Shown: positions 1-10,538 of the stretch, one piece after another
Layout of the letters: each line of letters opens with the position of its first letter
Position numbering within the stretch: position 1 is the stretch's first letter
Assembly: GCF_900141745.1 (NCBI RefSeq)
Contig: NZ_FSRM01000001.1
Span: 3,658,001-3,722,000, forward strand
Direction of reading: 5' to 3'
Source: Paraburkholderia phenazinium
GTDB lineage: Bacteria > Pseudomonadota > Gammaproteobacteria > Burkholderiales > Burkholderiaceae
DNA length: 64,000 nucleotides
Position numbers and translations under genes: made by a program
Notes under the pieces: generated by a model
Database searches by the model: none
What the model was told of the DNA's origin: nothing
What the model saw: only the letters and a program-made list of their open reading frames with translations

Positions 1-371
1 TTGACCGCCGACGCCGGATAGCCGCCTTCACCGAGACCGAAGATAAAACGGATCGCAATCAGCGACGCCAGAGACCACGCAAGGCCCGTCAGCGCGGTGA
101 ACAAGGACCAGAACGCTATCGACACCACCACCACGACCTTGCTGCCGAAGCGGTCGGCGAGCCAGCCGCCCGGAATCTGCATGATCGAATAGCTCAGATA
201 GAACGCACTGAGGATCACGCCGAGTTGCGCCGGATTCAGATGGAAATCGCCACCGATATGTACCAGCGACAACGATACGGCCGACCGGTCTATGTAAGAA
301 ATGCAGTAGCCGACATAGAGCAGGATAAAAACCAGCGTCCGTTTGGTGCGGGGTTCAGTTCCAGCAATCAT
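1..371 (-). CDS. MFS transporter, N-terminal part (runs off the window)
   Basis: Read on the minus strand from an ATG at 371. The first 123 residues give a short charged N-terminus, a first membrane helix, a segment with YIDRSAVSLS, then helices 2-4 with the MFS motif GGWLADRFGSK between helices 2 and 3. This is the usual look of organic-anion (ACS/glucarate-type) major facilitator permeases of about 430 residues. The rest lies outside the window, so substrate cannot be judged. It is an inner-membrane secondary transporter by family. No partner gene is visible: the next gene in the window (at 616) ends towards it on the same strand, 244 bases upstream. Confidence 0.85.
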   Translation of the reverse strand, partial: MIAGTEPRTKRTLVFILLYVGYCISYIDRSAVSLSLVHIGGDFHLNPAQLGVILSAFYLSYSIMQIPGGWLADRFGSKVVVVVSIAFWSLFTALTGLAWSLASLIAIRFIFGLGEGGYPASAV

Positions 372-615
372 TGTCCAGATCCGGTAAGAGCACTGATGGG
401 CGGCTGCCTGGGCGCGGCAGGCCTGAAGCGGCGTGCATCTTGACGACAACGCCATTCCCGACGGTTCGAACCGATCGTATGGATTCAAAAACGGGGTAAC
501 AAGTGATAGATTCCGACGCCTCCTTTGCCAAAAAAGCAGGGTTGCTACAATGCAGCCGCCACCGCGCGGGCGTTTGCCCGAATTCTGATCGAGGGGTTTT
601 GTCAGCTGTCAGTTG

Positions 616-1815
616 CTACGGCGAGATCAGATCCTGAAGTACCAGATGCACTCGTTGATCGCCGCTCGTCCGGTTCACGAGGATGGGAACGCTCGCGTTG
701 CCCGGCTCCTGAAGCAGCGCTCGTATCCTGAACAAGGTGCTCGCCTCAGCGGGAAGCGCGCCAACTTTGATAACGATGTCACCGGCGTGGATGCCGGCCT
801 GTGCCGCCGGTCCATTCGCCGTCACGTCGATGACGCGAAGCCCTCGCTGTCCGGATAGTCCTAACCACATGCCGCTCCGGTCATAGGGCTCAGGAGCGTC
901 GAAGCCGGTGCTCTTCGAAAGCCACATCACATGATGGCCATAATCAAAAGAGACCGTAAATCGCTTCAGGATTCCCATGCCGATGCTCCCTGCCCGATCA
1001 CCCCGGGTGAAAGCACCTGCCTTCTGAAGCGACAAACGCGTAACAGGTGCCGGCACGGCAAGATCGCCGATCGAAAAGCGCGCCGGCCGCCCCACGATGC
1101 CGCGGATCGGGCCTCCGCCGCCGTAGCCGGTCATCGCCTCAACGGTAGTCCCCATTTGCCCGTCCAATCGATAGGCGCGCCAGAAGGCGCCGAACAGCGT
1201 CAGGCTGAACCGGTCACCCGTATCGATCTGAAACATCCCGGTTATTCCTGCCACCGACGCTGTCACAACGGGCATGTCGTTCTCGTCCAGCGAAAAGGGG
1301 ATCGGTATCGCGTCCGCCGCCGGCCTGAATCGATCCTCATCCTGGATGGTCACCTGCTCTCGGGGGGCATCTAACGTTAAAACATACTTCCGGAATATCT
1401 CCGTCCCGAGCACGCCGTCGAAATGCTGAAATCCGATGACACGATTGAGCTGGCTCGTGTCCATTGCCGGGATATCCAGAGCGCCGACCGAGAATGGACC
1501 CACGCTCAGATCGTTAAGGTGAACGATCTTGAAAGACAGTTGCTGCTCGCCGGCGCCCGTTCCGGTGCCGGCGCTCGTGGGCGCAAGCTTCAGCTTTGCC
1601 GCCAGTGCGGTACTGACGGTCGAGCTGGACGAGCCCGTATCCACGATGAAAGAGAACGGGCCTTTGCCATCGACCTGCACGGCAATGAAGGGGCGATTGT
1701 CGACGATCGAAAGCGGGAATACCTGGGATTGCGGAGCATCGGAGGCCGATGCGGAACCGGTCACAGTACCGCACAGCCAAAGTAGCGCCAGAAAGCCCCT
1801 TCGTGCGAGACGCAT
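616..1815 (-). CDS. Secreted retropepsin-like aspartyl protease with C-terminal PDZ domain
   Basis: 399 residues from the ATG at 1815, chosen because GGGGAG precedes it and the protein then begins with a clean signal peptide (RR, hydrophobic core, SASA). The longer reading from 1935 has no ribosome site. Two aspartyl-protease half motifs are present: VDTGSSSS near residues 58-65 and QIDTGDRFS near residue 200, as in the Asp_protease_2 family. The last 90 residues are PDZ-like (ANGPAAQAGIHAGDIVIKV). The product should be a periplasmic or exported peptidase, or a peptide-binding relative. It lies 116 bases downstream of the large glucan synthase gene on the same strand, so it may be co-transcribed. 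The natural substrate cannot be inferred. Confidence 0.8.
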   Translation of the reverse strand: MRLARRGFLALLWLCGTVTGSASASDAPQSQVFPLSIVDNRPFIAVQVDGKGPFSFIVDTGSSSSTVSTALAAKLKLAPTSAGTGTGAGEQQLSFKIVHLNDLSVGPFSVGALDIPAMDTSQLNRVIGFQHFDGVLGTEIFRKYVLTLDAPREQVTIQDEDRFRPAADAIPIPFSLDENDMPVVTASVAGITGMFQIDTGDRFSLTLFGAFWRAYRLDGQMGTTVEAMTGYGGGGPIRGIVGRPARFSIGDLAVPAPVTRLSLQKAGAFTRGDRAGSIGMGILKRFTVSFDYGHHVMWLSKSTGFDAPEPYDRSGMWLGLSGQRGLRVIDVTANGPAAQAGIHAGDIVIKVGALPAEASTLFRIRALLQEPGNASVPILVNRTSGDQRVHLVLQDLISP

Positions 1816-1931
1816 GTTTTTCTCCCCTGATCGTAGCGAATGCCAACTGTAGTCGACCAGACAGAAAAATGCATCGTTGCCGTTCGTCGAACTAGCTGCC
1901 GCTTTACTTTCGAAGAGCGATGCGTGATCCG

Positions 1932-4900
1932 TCACGCGATCTGGACGCCCGACTGCACGTCTTCACTTACGCCGAAGCAGAGCGAAATCACGAGGTGATG
2001 TGAACCTGCATCGAGCGGCACACGCACCTGTCCACCGCCACATTCAACGCTCGCACCGTCGAGCATCGCACGCGTCACACCGGGCTCGTCAGCGGACTCG
2101 ACGCGAATCTCATAGCGCGTCGAATGCATCGACACCGTTGCTTCAAACCCCGGCCATGTGTCCGGAATGCAAGGATCGATCACCAGAAAATTCCCCTCGC
2201 GGCGAATCCCAAGAATGCCCTCGATACCCGCCCGGTACATCCACCCCGCCGATCCCGTGTACCACGTCCAGCCGCCACGCCCGGCATGCGGCGCCACGGA
2301 ATAGACATCGGCGGCAACGACATAAGGCTCGACCTTGTAACGCTCGACTTCCATCGGTGTGCGCGCATGATTGACCGGATTGAGCAGTGAGAACAACGCG
2401 GCCGCCTTGTTGCCATCACGCAGTTTCGTCGATGCGAGAATCACCCACATCGCCGCGTGACTATACTGGCCGCCGTTTTCGCGCAGCCCCGGCGGGTAGC
2501 CCTTGATATAGCCCGGATCGTGCGACGTTTTATCGAACGGAGGCGTGAACAGCAACGCAAGCGCGTCGTCGCGACGGATCAGGTGCTTCTCCAGCGAGGC
2601 CATCGCAAGCGTTGCGCGCGCTGGGTCTGCCGCGCCGGACAATACCGCCCATGACTGCGCGATCGAATCGATCTGGCATTCGTCACTTTCGCTCGAGCCA
2701 AGCCATGTGCCGTCGTCGAACGTCGCGCGGCGATACCATTGGCCATCCCATGCGTCACGTTCCAGCGATTCTCGCAACGAGGCCGCATGAGCGCGCCAGC
2801 GTGCAGCACGCGCCACCGAAACCGGATCGCGCGATTCAGCCAGCGGTGCAAACAGTTCAACGGTCCGCAAGAGCAGCCAGCCGAGCCAAACGCTTTCTCC
2901 CTTGCCACCGGCGCCGACGCGGTTCATGCCGTCGTTCCAGTCGCCCGTGCCGATCAGCGGCAAGCCATGCTCGCCGGTCAGTTCGATGCACTGATCGAGA
3001 CCGCGCGCGCAGTGCTCGAATAACGATGCGGATTCATCTGCGATCATCGGTTGAAAGAACGCATCGTGCTCGCCGGGTCGCAGCAGCGGTCCGTCGAGGA
3101 ACGGTACAGTCTCATTGAGAATCGCGACGTCGCCAGCGCAGCCGACATAGTTTGCCGTCGCGAACGCGAGCCACACGCGGTCATCGGAAATCCTCGTGCG
3201 CACGCCCTGCCCCGTTTGCGGCAACCACCAATGCTGAAAATCGCCGTCGACAAACTGTCGCGCCGCAGCACGCAGCAAATGCCGGCGCGTCTCGTCCGGC
3301 TGCACATGCGTCAACGCCATGCCGTCCTGTAACTGGTCGCGGAACCCATAAGCGCCGCTCGCCTGATAGAACGCCGAGCGCGCCCAGATACGGCACGCGA
3401 GCGTTTGATACAGCAGCCAGCCGTTCAACATCAGGTCCATCGCGCGGTCCGGGGTCTTCACCTGGACGGTGCCGAGCACCTTGTGCCAGTGGTTCGTCAC
3501 CTCGGCGAGAACGGCGTCAAGATCGGCCTTGCGATAGCGTTCGATCAACGCGCGCGCTTCTTCGACGGAAGCGCATTGTCCGACGAACGACACCACTTCG
3601 ACGATCTCGCCGACGCTCAACTCAATCACGTCCTGCAACGCCGCGCAGGGATCGAGGCCTGCCCCCGTCGCGCCGGAGAGCCGTGCATTGCCGCTCAGCG
3701 CGGCGGGTGCTGCGCTGCGGCCATTACGGCCGAGAAATTCGGTACGATCCGCCGTCCATGCGGTCTGCCGGCCGCCGAGATCGGCGAACGCGACGCGTCC
3801 CGCGAACCCCATGCTCCAAGGATTACGCGCCAGCATCGCGCCGGTCGCAGAGTCGATCTCCGTCACGATGAAGGGACCGGATGCGCCGCGCGAGGTGCCG
3901 AGCACCCATTCGTTCCACGCCGTCACGGACAGACGTCGCGGCCTCGCGGACAGATTGCGCACCGTCAGCCGGGAAATCTTCAGCGGATCGGCGAGCGGCA
4001 CGTATTGCAGCAAGTCGAGCGCGATGCCATTCGCCTCGTGTTCGAAGCGGCTATAGCCATGCCCATGACGCGCGACATAGGTCCCGCCGTCGCGGATCGG
4101 CTGTGCGGTTGCGCCCCACACCTCGCCAGTGGCTTCGTCGCGCACATAGATCGCCTCACCCGCCGGATCCTCGACCGGATCGTTCGACCATGGCGTAAGC
4201 TGATTCTCTCGGCTGTTTTCAGCCCACGTGTAGCCGCTGCCTTCTGCCGCGACCTGAAAGCCAAAGCCGGGGTTCGCAATCACGTTGATCCACGGCGCAG
4301 GCGTCGTCGCGCCTGCCACGAGAACGGTGACGTATTCCCGGCCGTCTTTATCGAAACCACCCAGGCCGTTGAAAAACTCGAGCCTCGACGCAGCCGAAGA
4401 AACTATGCGCGGCGGATGAGGCGCTGCAGGCCATGGCGACGACATCGACGGCCTCTGCTGGCGCAACGCCGACGCCTGGCCACGCGACTGCGGCAAGCGC
4501 GCGAGTTGCTCGGCGATCAAACCGCGCCGGGCGATCAATGCGACTCTCGCAACCGATTGCAGCAACGCACGCGCCTCCACGCTCATCAAATCGGCGCGTA
4601 GCGTAAAGACGGCCCCTTGCGCGAGTTCTTCGCCGTAGCGCGGCCGCAATTGGCTGCTACGCACGGCCGTTTCGATCGCGCCCTGCAACTCCTGGATATA
4701 CGACGACGCCCGTTCGTTGATGATGACGAGATCGACGGCGAGCCGCTTCATCCGCCAATACTCGTGCGCCCTCAATAACTGCCGGACCTGCGCAATGTCT
4801 TCGACGTCGTCGATGCGCAGCAGCACGATCGGCAGATCGCCGGAAATCGCGTGCGGCCAGAGTCCCGACTGCACGTCGGCCCCGCGAATGATCGTGTCCG

Positions 4901-7900
4901 ACGGCGCCCTGAAGCGGGCATCGGCGTAAATCACGGGCGCGGCCAGGCGCTGAAAATTCGCGGCCTCTTCGGCTTCGACTGCCAGGTGGCGCAACTGCAC
5001 CTGAGCCTGCGTCCACGCAAGCGTTTTGGCGCGATCGAACGCGTTACGGTCATGGTGTTTGTCGACCAGATCCAGCAACAGCGCCCGCGACTCGGCTACC
5101 ACCGTCCAGAACGTCGCGCGTGCAACCTTGCCCGGCGGCACCAGCACGCGATACCTGAGTGCAAAGACCGGATCGAGTACGGTGCCGGCAGTGTTGGTCA
5201 ACGGCTGATCGTCGAAGATCGCCGCTGCAGTGCCTGCGTTATTGCCGCGTCCGAGAAAACGTGCGCGGTCCGATTCGTATTGCGGATCGGCGACAATCTC
5301 ACCGTCGACCACCGCGAAATGCGCTGCCCACACCTGCTTTTCATCGTGCGACCGTGGACGGCGCGTAGCCAGCAGCGCGCCGAATTCGGCGAGGTGCTCG
5401 GTCTGCACGAACATCCGCGAGAAGGCCGGGTGGGCGTTGTCGGAGGCAGGCGTCGCGAGCACGATTTCGGCGTACGACGTCAGCTCGATCTCGCGCGCGC
5501 GACGTCCGCTGTTTGCCAACGAGACGCGGCGTACTTCGCCATCCGCCTCGCCGGAAACCAGCACGTCCATCGTCGTGGTCAACGAACCGTCACGACGAAT
5601 GAACTCCGCATGGTCCTCGCCGAACACAACCTCTTCGTACTCGGCTTCGCTGCCCACCGGCTGCGCACCGGCCGACCACACGTGGCCGCTGTGCGTATCG
5701 CGCAGGAAGATGAACGAACCCCAGTCGTCGCGCGTCGCGTCTTCGCGCCAACGCGTGATGGCGAGATCACGCCAACGGCTGTAACCGGCGCCGGTTGCCG
5801 TCAGCATGACCGCGTAGTGCCCATTCGACAGCAGATGCGTCACCGGTGCAGCACCGGCCACAGCTGACGCTGCGAGGCGCCGTACCGTCGACGGGGCGGC
5901 GCCGGCGACCGCTGCCGACGTATTCACTTCTTCCGCACGGGGATGCCCAACCGCAACGTTGCGTGGCATGCGTTCCTGCAACAGCAGTTCGCTCGCCTGA
6001 ATCATGGGCTCGCGATGGAAACGCGCACGCATCTGCGCGTCGAGCAACGTGTTCGCAATCGACACGATGGTCATGCCCTGATGATGCGCCATGAAGTTGC
6101 GCACGATTGCCACGTCCGCGTTGTCCGGCAAGCGCGAGCGCGTGAAGTCGAGCGCTTCGTAGTAGCCATAGCGACCCAGCGCGCCCAGCCCGGCGAGTTG
6201 TGCATAGTTCTCTAGCGCGGCCTGCGGGTCGACCATTGTGGCCAGTCCCGTTGCATAGGGCGCAATCACGCGATTCTCCGAAAGCCCGCGCTTCAGACCG
6301 AGGCCAGGTACACCGAAATTCGAGTACTGATAGGTGAATTCGATGTCGCGCGCGTTGTACGCCGATTCCGAAATGCCCCACGGAATACCCAGCGAACGTC
6401 CATACGACGCTTGCCGTTCCACCACCAGACGGTTCGTCTGCTCGAGCAGACTGCCGACCGGCGCACGCATCACCAGCGAGGGCATCAGGTATTCGAACAT
6501 CGAGCCTGACCACGAAATCAGCGCCGAGCCATTGCCGACGGGTGTCGCAGCGCGGCCGAGGCGGAACCAGTGGCGCGTCGTCACGTCGCCTTTGGCGATG
6601 GCGAACAGGCTTGCGAGACGCGCTTCGGACGCGAGCAGGTCGTAGCAGTTCTGGTCGAGGCTGTTATCGGACTGCGAATAGCCGATCGATAGCAGCTTGC
6701 GTTCCGGATCGAGCAGGAACGCGAAGTCCATGTCGAGCGCCAGCGCTCGCGACGTATCGGCGAGTTCCTTCAAACGGGCCTTCAGAAGACCGGGCGCCTC
6801 GGCAAGTTGTTGCCGGTCGCGAGCGTGCTCGACGAGACTTTTGCTCAGAGCGTCGACCCAGAACATCAGGTCGGCGCAGCTGTCGTCGCCGCCCGCCGGT
6901 ACCAGTTCGCGCGTGGCCTTGCCGGCCTTTTCCGTCAAGCGCATGAGCAACGGCGACAGTGCGTCGAGCGTTTGCGCGCCGTGCAACTGCGTGCGGATCT
7001 CTTCGAAGATTGTTACCAACTGCTTGCCACGTTCACCGCCTGCGGCAGGCAAAGCGTCGATGGCTGCGCGTGCAAGCTGCAGGTTGTCCACCATGCCGGA
7101 CCGTGCAGCCGGCGCGAGCAGATCGTGCTGCCACTCTTCGCATGCATTGGCGAGAACGATCAGATGACCGGCCAGATTGCCGCTATCGACCGACGATACA
7201 TACGCCGGCGCCAGAACCTGCAGATCGAGCGTCCCGTACCAGTTATAGAAATGCCCCTTGAAACGGGCGAGCTTGTGCATCGAGGCGAACGTTGCTTCGA
7301 TGCGCTCGACGGTTTGCGTCGTCGCCGCCCAGCCGAAATCGCGCGCGGCAATCGCCGACAGCAGATAGAGCCCCAGGTTGGTCGGCGAAGTGCGGTGTGC
7401 GACGACCGGCACCGGATCTTCCTGGAAGTTGTCGGGCGGCAGCATGTTTTCTGCCGGTGTCACGAAGGTCTCGAAGAAGCGCCACGTGCGGCGCGCGATG
7501 AGACGAAGGCTGCGCGCGTCCAGTTCCGCCATCGCGAAGCGCCGTGCGACTGTTGGCGATCGGCTCGACCATAGCGCTAGCGCCGGCGCGGCGAGCCACA
7601 ACAGCGCAAACGGCAGTGCGAGTGGCCAGTGCGACGGCGCATACACAATCGCACCCGCCGGCAACACGAGGCCGAGCGCGACACCGCCTGTCATCTGCCG
7701 GTAAAAGCCACGCAGATCGAGACGCGGACTGCCCTTCGATTGCGCAGCGGTCGTCCATTCGAGCAGCCGGCGATGCGTCACGAACAGCCGCAGCAGCGTC
7801 CGGACGATCGCATCGCCCATGCGCCAGGCGTGATCCGCGAGAAACGCAACGGAGAGAAATGTTTGCAAGGCAGCGAGCCGCACATCAGCGGCCAGCACCT

Positions 7901-10538
7901 CCAGATGATTGCGCAAACGGATCCCGGTCCGGCGCGGCACTACCGCGAACAAAGTCGGCAGGAAAGCGGGCATCGCAAATGCGCCTAACATCAGCAGCGC
8001 GCCTGCGATTGCGGCATGGGCCGGCATCAGCCAGCATAGGGCGAACGCGGCGACCATCAAGGGGTCGAGTAACGAACGGCGCAAATTGTCGAGCATCTTG
8101 AAGCGGCCGATCGATGGCATCGCGTGCCGGTCCGGGCCGCGATGGCCGACGATCCACGGCAGCAATTGCCAGTCGCCACGCGTCCAGCGATGCTGGCGCT
8201 TGCCGATCACGTCGTAACGCGACGGCACCTCCTCGACCACTTCGACATCCGAGGCGAGTCCGGCGCGCGCGAAAACCCCTTCGAACAGATCGTGACTGAG
8301 CAGCGTGTTTTCCGGCACTCGTCCATGTAAAGCGGCTTCGAAGGCATCGACGTCATAGATACCCTTGCCGGTGTACGAGCCTTCGCCGAACAGGTCCTGA
8401 TAGACATCGGACACGGCCGCCGCATACGGGTCCATCCCGCCGGGTCCGGAGAAGACGCGCTGATGCAGCGACCCTTCCTGGCCGACCGGCAGCGACGGCG
8501 TGACACGCGGCTGCAAAATCGCGTAGCCGTTGACGACGCGTTGCTCGGCCTCGCTGAAGGTGGGGCGGTTCAGCGGGTGCGCCATCTTGCCGATCAGCCG
8601 CAGCGCGGCGTCGCGTGGCAAACGCGTATCGGCGTCGAGCGTGATGACGTAGCGCACATCGGGCGGCACCTGCGGCGCACGGCCGGCGATCGGCATGAAG
8701 CTCGTATCCGCCGCGCCGCGCAGCAGTCGATTGAGTTCGTGCAGCTTGCCGCGTTTGCGTTCCCAACCCATCCATTTGTTTTCGCTCGGATCGAACAGGC
8801 GACGGCGATGCAGCAGCAGGAAACGGCTGCCACCGGGGCCTGGCTCGTAACGGGAGTTCAGCGCTTCGATGGCGTCGGCGGCCACGGCGAGCAAATGCGC
8901 ATCGCCCTCCAGCACTTCCTGGTCCGCATCGAGCCCGTCCGCGAGCAACGCGAAGGACAGGTCACCACCGGCGCCCGCGAGATGATGCACCTCGAGACGT
9001 TCGATCTGTTCGCGCAGATCGGCCTCGCTCGTCAGGAGCGTCGGGACGGCAACCAGCGTGCGCAACGACGACGGCACGCCACCCGTCAGTTCGAGACCCG
9101 GCAATACGATTGCGCCGAAACTCCATGTCACTGCGCGATTGACAAGCGCAGTCGCGATCTCGGTGACGGGCAGAAATCCGCACGCGGCGAAGAGTACGAA
9201 CACCCAAGGTTCGAGACCGCTCGGCGCGAGTATCCACATTGCCCACAACACCAGCGCCAGCAACGTCGTGGCGACCGTCAGGATGGTGCCGACATAGCCG
9301 CCCATGCCGAGCCGGACGTTGAACCGGGTGATGCGCAGACGCGGCGGCGGACGAAAGCCAATCGCCTGCTCCAGTGCTTGCCGGCCTTCGGCGATCAGGT
9401 GATAGCCGGGGTCGCCTGCGCGTTCCGCCTGCGCGATGTCTCCTGCTTCCAGTGCCGCCGTCTGCGCCGATTCCAGCGCCAGCCCCGCGACCTCGAGTTC
9501 GGTAAACGACGAGCCGCGCGCCAGTTGCTCGATTGCGCTGCGATACAGATTGCGCGTCGGAAAATCCATCGAGGCAAAGTGGCTGCCGGCGCGCAAATGG
9601 GCGTCGACGAGACTCACTTCCTCGAACAGTTCCGCCCAGTCGATGTCGGAAATCAGCCGCATGCTCGTGATCACATTGCGCACGGTGACGTTCGATGCGC
9701 CCTGGCGCTGCTGTGCGTGCTGCACGACCTCCTCGATGGAGGCGCCCTGAAGCTTGAGCCGCTCTTCCAGCCAGCCCAATGCCGGCATGGTGCGCGGATC
9801 CTGGTCACGCAGCCGTTTGGCGAGTTGCGCGGCGAACAGCTCCGACAACAGGCCTGCGGAACGAGAGGCGATGTCCGCTTCGAGCGCCGAACGGGCGCCG
9901 CCCGATTCGAGCAGACGCTCGGTGAGCGCGTCGGCGTCGGCGCGGGCGCTACGGCCTGCGGTGATCTGGTCAGTCAGGCGCCGCAGGTTCTCGATCAGCA
10001 CGATGCGCAGCGTGATCGCCACGGCCCACAATTCGCCGATCGTCAGCGGTTGAACCCGTTGATACGCGCTGATAAAACGCCGCAGGATCTGCGGGTCGAA
10101 GTGACTGTCGGTATGGGCAACGAACGCCCATGCGAGACCAAACACGCGTGGATAGCCTGCGAACGGACCCGCGGCGAGCTTGGGCAACTGACGGTAGTAA
10201 CCAGGCGGAAGGTCGTCGCGGATCTCGCGGATCTGTTCCTCTACGAGGTGATAGTTGTCGAGCAGCCATTCCGCGGCGGGCACCACGCCCCGGCCGCTCT
10301 CCAGTTCTTCGGCACTCGCACGGTAGGCTGCGAGCAGGACGTCGGCGTTGTCGTTCAGTCGCGTGTGCAACGATAAAACCGCGGGCGGTGTCTTCGTGAT
10401 GGCTTGCGCGGCGGCCAGGCTCTCGGCGTGTTGCTCGAGCCGCTCGACGCCGAACAGCTCTTCGCGTACCGGTGCAATGTCAGTCCAAGGCGGCGACGGC
10501 AAACGATGCCTCGTCACATATCGAAGGATCGTGTTCAT
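1932..10538 (-). CDS. ndvB: NdvB-type cyclic beta-1,2-glucan synthase (GT84 + GH94)
   Basis: About 2868 residues from the ATG at 10538 (preceded by GGAAG). The frame stays open upstream to a GTG at 10739, but that start has no ribosome site. The size equals that of rhizobial NdvB/ChvB. In order: a long N-terminal alpha-helical region; membrane helices near 490-540; a family-84 glycosyltransferase core with LDADTR near residue 632 and RQHRW near 780 (DxD and QxxRW motifs); more membrane helices; a GH36-associated glucoamylase-like region; and repeated GH94-type beta-sandwich plus (alpha/alpha)6 modules ending with GDWNDGMN near 2530, which holds the phosphorylase catalytic Asp. By family it polymerises UDP-glucose into beta-1,2-glucan and cyclises it, and such glucans occupy the periplasm in osmoadaptation and host interaction. 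The product has not been shown here, and related proteins may make other beta-glucans. Confidence 0.9.
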   Translation of the reverse strand: MNTILRYVTRHRLPSPPWTDIAPVREELFGVERLEQHAESLAAAQAITKTPPAVLSLHTRLNDNADVLLAAYRASAEELESGRGVVPAAEWLLDNYHLVEEQIREIRDDLPPGYYRQLPKLAAGPFAGYPRVFGLAWAFVAHTDSHFDPQILRRFISAYQRVQPLTIGELWAVAITLRIVLIENLRRLTDQITAGRSARADADALTERLLESGGARSALEADIASRSAGLLSELFAAQLAKRLRDQDPRTMPALGWLEERLKLQGASIEEVVQHAQQRQGASNVTVRNVITSMRLISDIDWAELFEEVSLVDAHLRAGSHFASMDFPTRNLYRSAIEQLARGSSFTELEVAGLALESAQTAALEAGDIAQAERAGDPGYHLIAEGRQALEQAIGFRPPPRLRITRFNVRLGMGGYVGTILTVATTLLALVLWAMWILAPSGLEPWVFVLFAACGFLPVTEIATALVNRAVTWSFGAIVLPGLELTGGVPSSLRTLVAVPTLLTSEADLREQIERLEVHHLAGAGGDLSFALLADGLDADQEVLEGDAHLLAVAADAIEALNSRYEPGPGGSRFLLLHRRRLFDPSENKWMGWERKRGKLHELNRLLRGAADTSFMPIAGRAPQVPPDVRYVITLDADTRLPRDAALRLIGKMAHPLNRPTFSEAEQRVVNGYAILQPRVTPSLPVGQEGSLHQRVFSGPGGMDPYAAAVSDVYQDLFGEGSYTGKGIYDVDAFEAALHGRVPENTLLSHDLFEGVFARAGLASDVEVVEEVPSRYDVIGKRQHRWTRGDWQLLPWIVGHRGPDRHAMPSIGRFKMLDNLRRSLLDPLMVAAFALCWLMPAHAAIAGALLMLGAFAMPAFLPTLFAVVPRRTGIRLRNHLEVLAADVRLAALQTFLSVAFLADHAWRMGDAIVRTLLRLFVTHRRLLEWTTAAQSKGSPRLDLRGFYRQMTGGVALGLVLPAGAIVYAPSHWPLALPFALLWLAAPALALWSSRSPTVARRFAMAELDARSLRLIARRTWRFFETFVTPAENMLPPDNFQEDPVPVVAHRTSPTNLGLYLLSAIAARDFGWAATTQTVERIEATFASMHKLARFKGHFYNWYGTLDLQVLAPAYVSSVDSGNLAGHLIVLANACEEWQHDLLAPAARSGMVDNLQLARAAIDALPAAGGERGKQLVTIFEEIRTQLHGAQTLDALSPLLMRLTEKAGKATRELVPAGGDDSCADLMFWVDALSKSLVEHARDRQQLAEAPGLLKARLKELADTSRALALDMDFAFLLDPERKLLSIGYSQSDNSLDQNCYDLLASEARLASLFAIAKGDVTTRHWFRLGRAATPVGNGSALISWSGSMFEYLMPSLVMRAPVGSLLEQTNRLVVERQASYGRSLGIPWGISESAYNARDIEFTYQYSNFGVPGLGLKRGLSENRVIAPYATGLATMVDPQAALENYAQLAGLGALGRYGYYEALDFTRSRLPDNADVAIVRNFMAHHQGMTIVSIANTLLDAQMRARFHREPMIQASELLLQERMPRNVAVGHPRAEEVNTSAAVAGAAPSTVRRLAASAVAGAAPVTHLLSNGHYAVMLTATGAGYSRWRDLAITRWREDATRDDWGSFIFLRDTHSGHVWSAGAQPVGSEAEYEEVVFGEDHAEFIRRDGSLTTTMDVLVSGEADGEVRRVSLANSGRRAREIELTSYAEIVLATPASDNAHPAFSRMFVQTEHLAEFGALLATRRPRSHDEKQVWAAHFAVVDGEIVADPQYESDRARFLGRGNNAGTAAAIFDDQPLTNTAGTVLDPVFALRYRVLVPPGKVARATFWTVVAESRALLLDLVDKHHDRNAFDRAKTLAWTQAQVQLRHLAVEAEEAANFQRLAAPVIYADARFRAPSDTIIRGADVQSGLWPHAISGDLPIVLLRIDDVEDIAQVRQLLRAHEYWRMKRLAVDLVIINERASSYIQELQGAIETAVRSSQLRPRYGEELAQGAVFTLRADLMSVEARALLQSVARVALIARRGLIAEQLARLPQSRGQASALRQQRPSMSSPWPAAPHPPRIVSSAASRLEFFNGLGGFDKDGREYVTVLVAGATTPAPWINVIANPGFGFQVAAEGSGYTWAENSRENQLTPWSNDPVEDPAGEAIYVRDEATGEVWGATAQPIRDGGTYVARHGHGYSRFEHEANGIALDLLQYVPLADPLKISRLTVRNLSARPRRLSVTAWNEWVLGTSRGASGPFIVTEIDSATGAMLARNPWSMGFAGRVAFADLGGRQTAWTADRTEFLGRNGRSAAPAALSGNARLSGATGAGLDPCAALQDVIELSVGEIVEVVSFVGQCASVEEARALIERYRKADLDAVLAEVTNHWHKVLGTVQVKTPDRAMDLMLNGWLLYQTLACRIWARSAFYQASGAYGFRDQLQDGMALTHVQPDETRRHLLRAAARQFVDGDFQHWWLPQTGQGVRTRISDDRVWLAFATANYVGCAGDVAILNETVPFLDGPLLRPGEHDAFFQPMIADESASLFEHCARGLDQCIELTGEHGLPLIGTGDWNDGMNRVGAGGKGESVWLGWLLLRTVELFAPLAESRDPVSVARAARWRAHAASLRESLERDAWDGQWYRRATFDDGTWLGSSESDECQIDSIAQSWAVLSGAADPARATLAMASLEKHLIRRDDALALLFTPPFDKTSHDPGYIKGYPPGLRENGGQYSHAAMWVILASTKLRDGNKAAALFSLLNPVNHARTPMEVERYKVEPYVVAADVYSVAPHAGRGGWTWYTGSAGWMYRAGIEGILGIRREGNFLVIDPCIPDTWPGFEATVSMHSTRYEIRVESADEPGVTRAMLDGASVECGGGQVRVPLDAGSHHLVISLCFGVSEDVQSGVQIA

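Noticed and set aside
525..551. TTGCCA and TACAAT spaced by 15 bases on the plus strand
   Set aside because: No plus-strand gene follows; the adjacent genes are on the minus strand. Probably chance.
3405..4601. 398-residue plus-strand open frame
   Set aside because: Antisense to the glucan synthase C-terminal region, with no ribosome site.
8463..10376. 637-residue plus-strand open frame
   Set aside because: Lies antisense within the glucan synthase gene, whose protein has clear catalytic motifs. The antisense protein is rich in Arg, His and Gln without domains. High-GC shadow.
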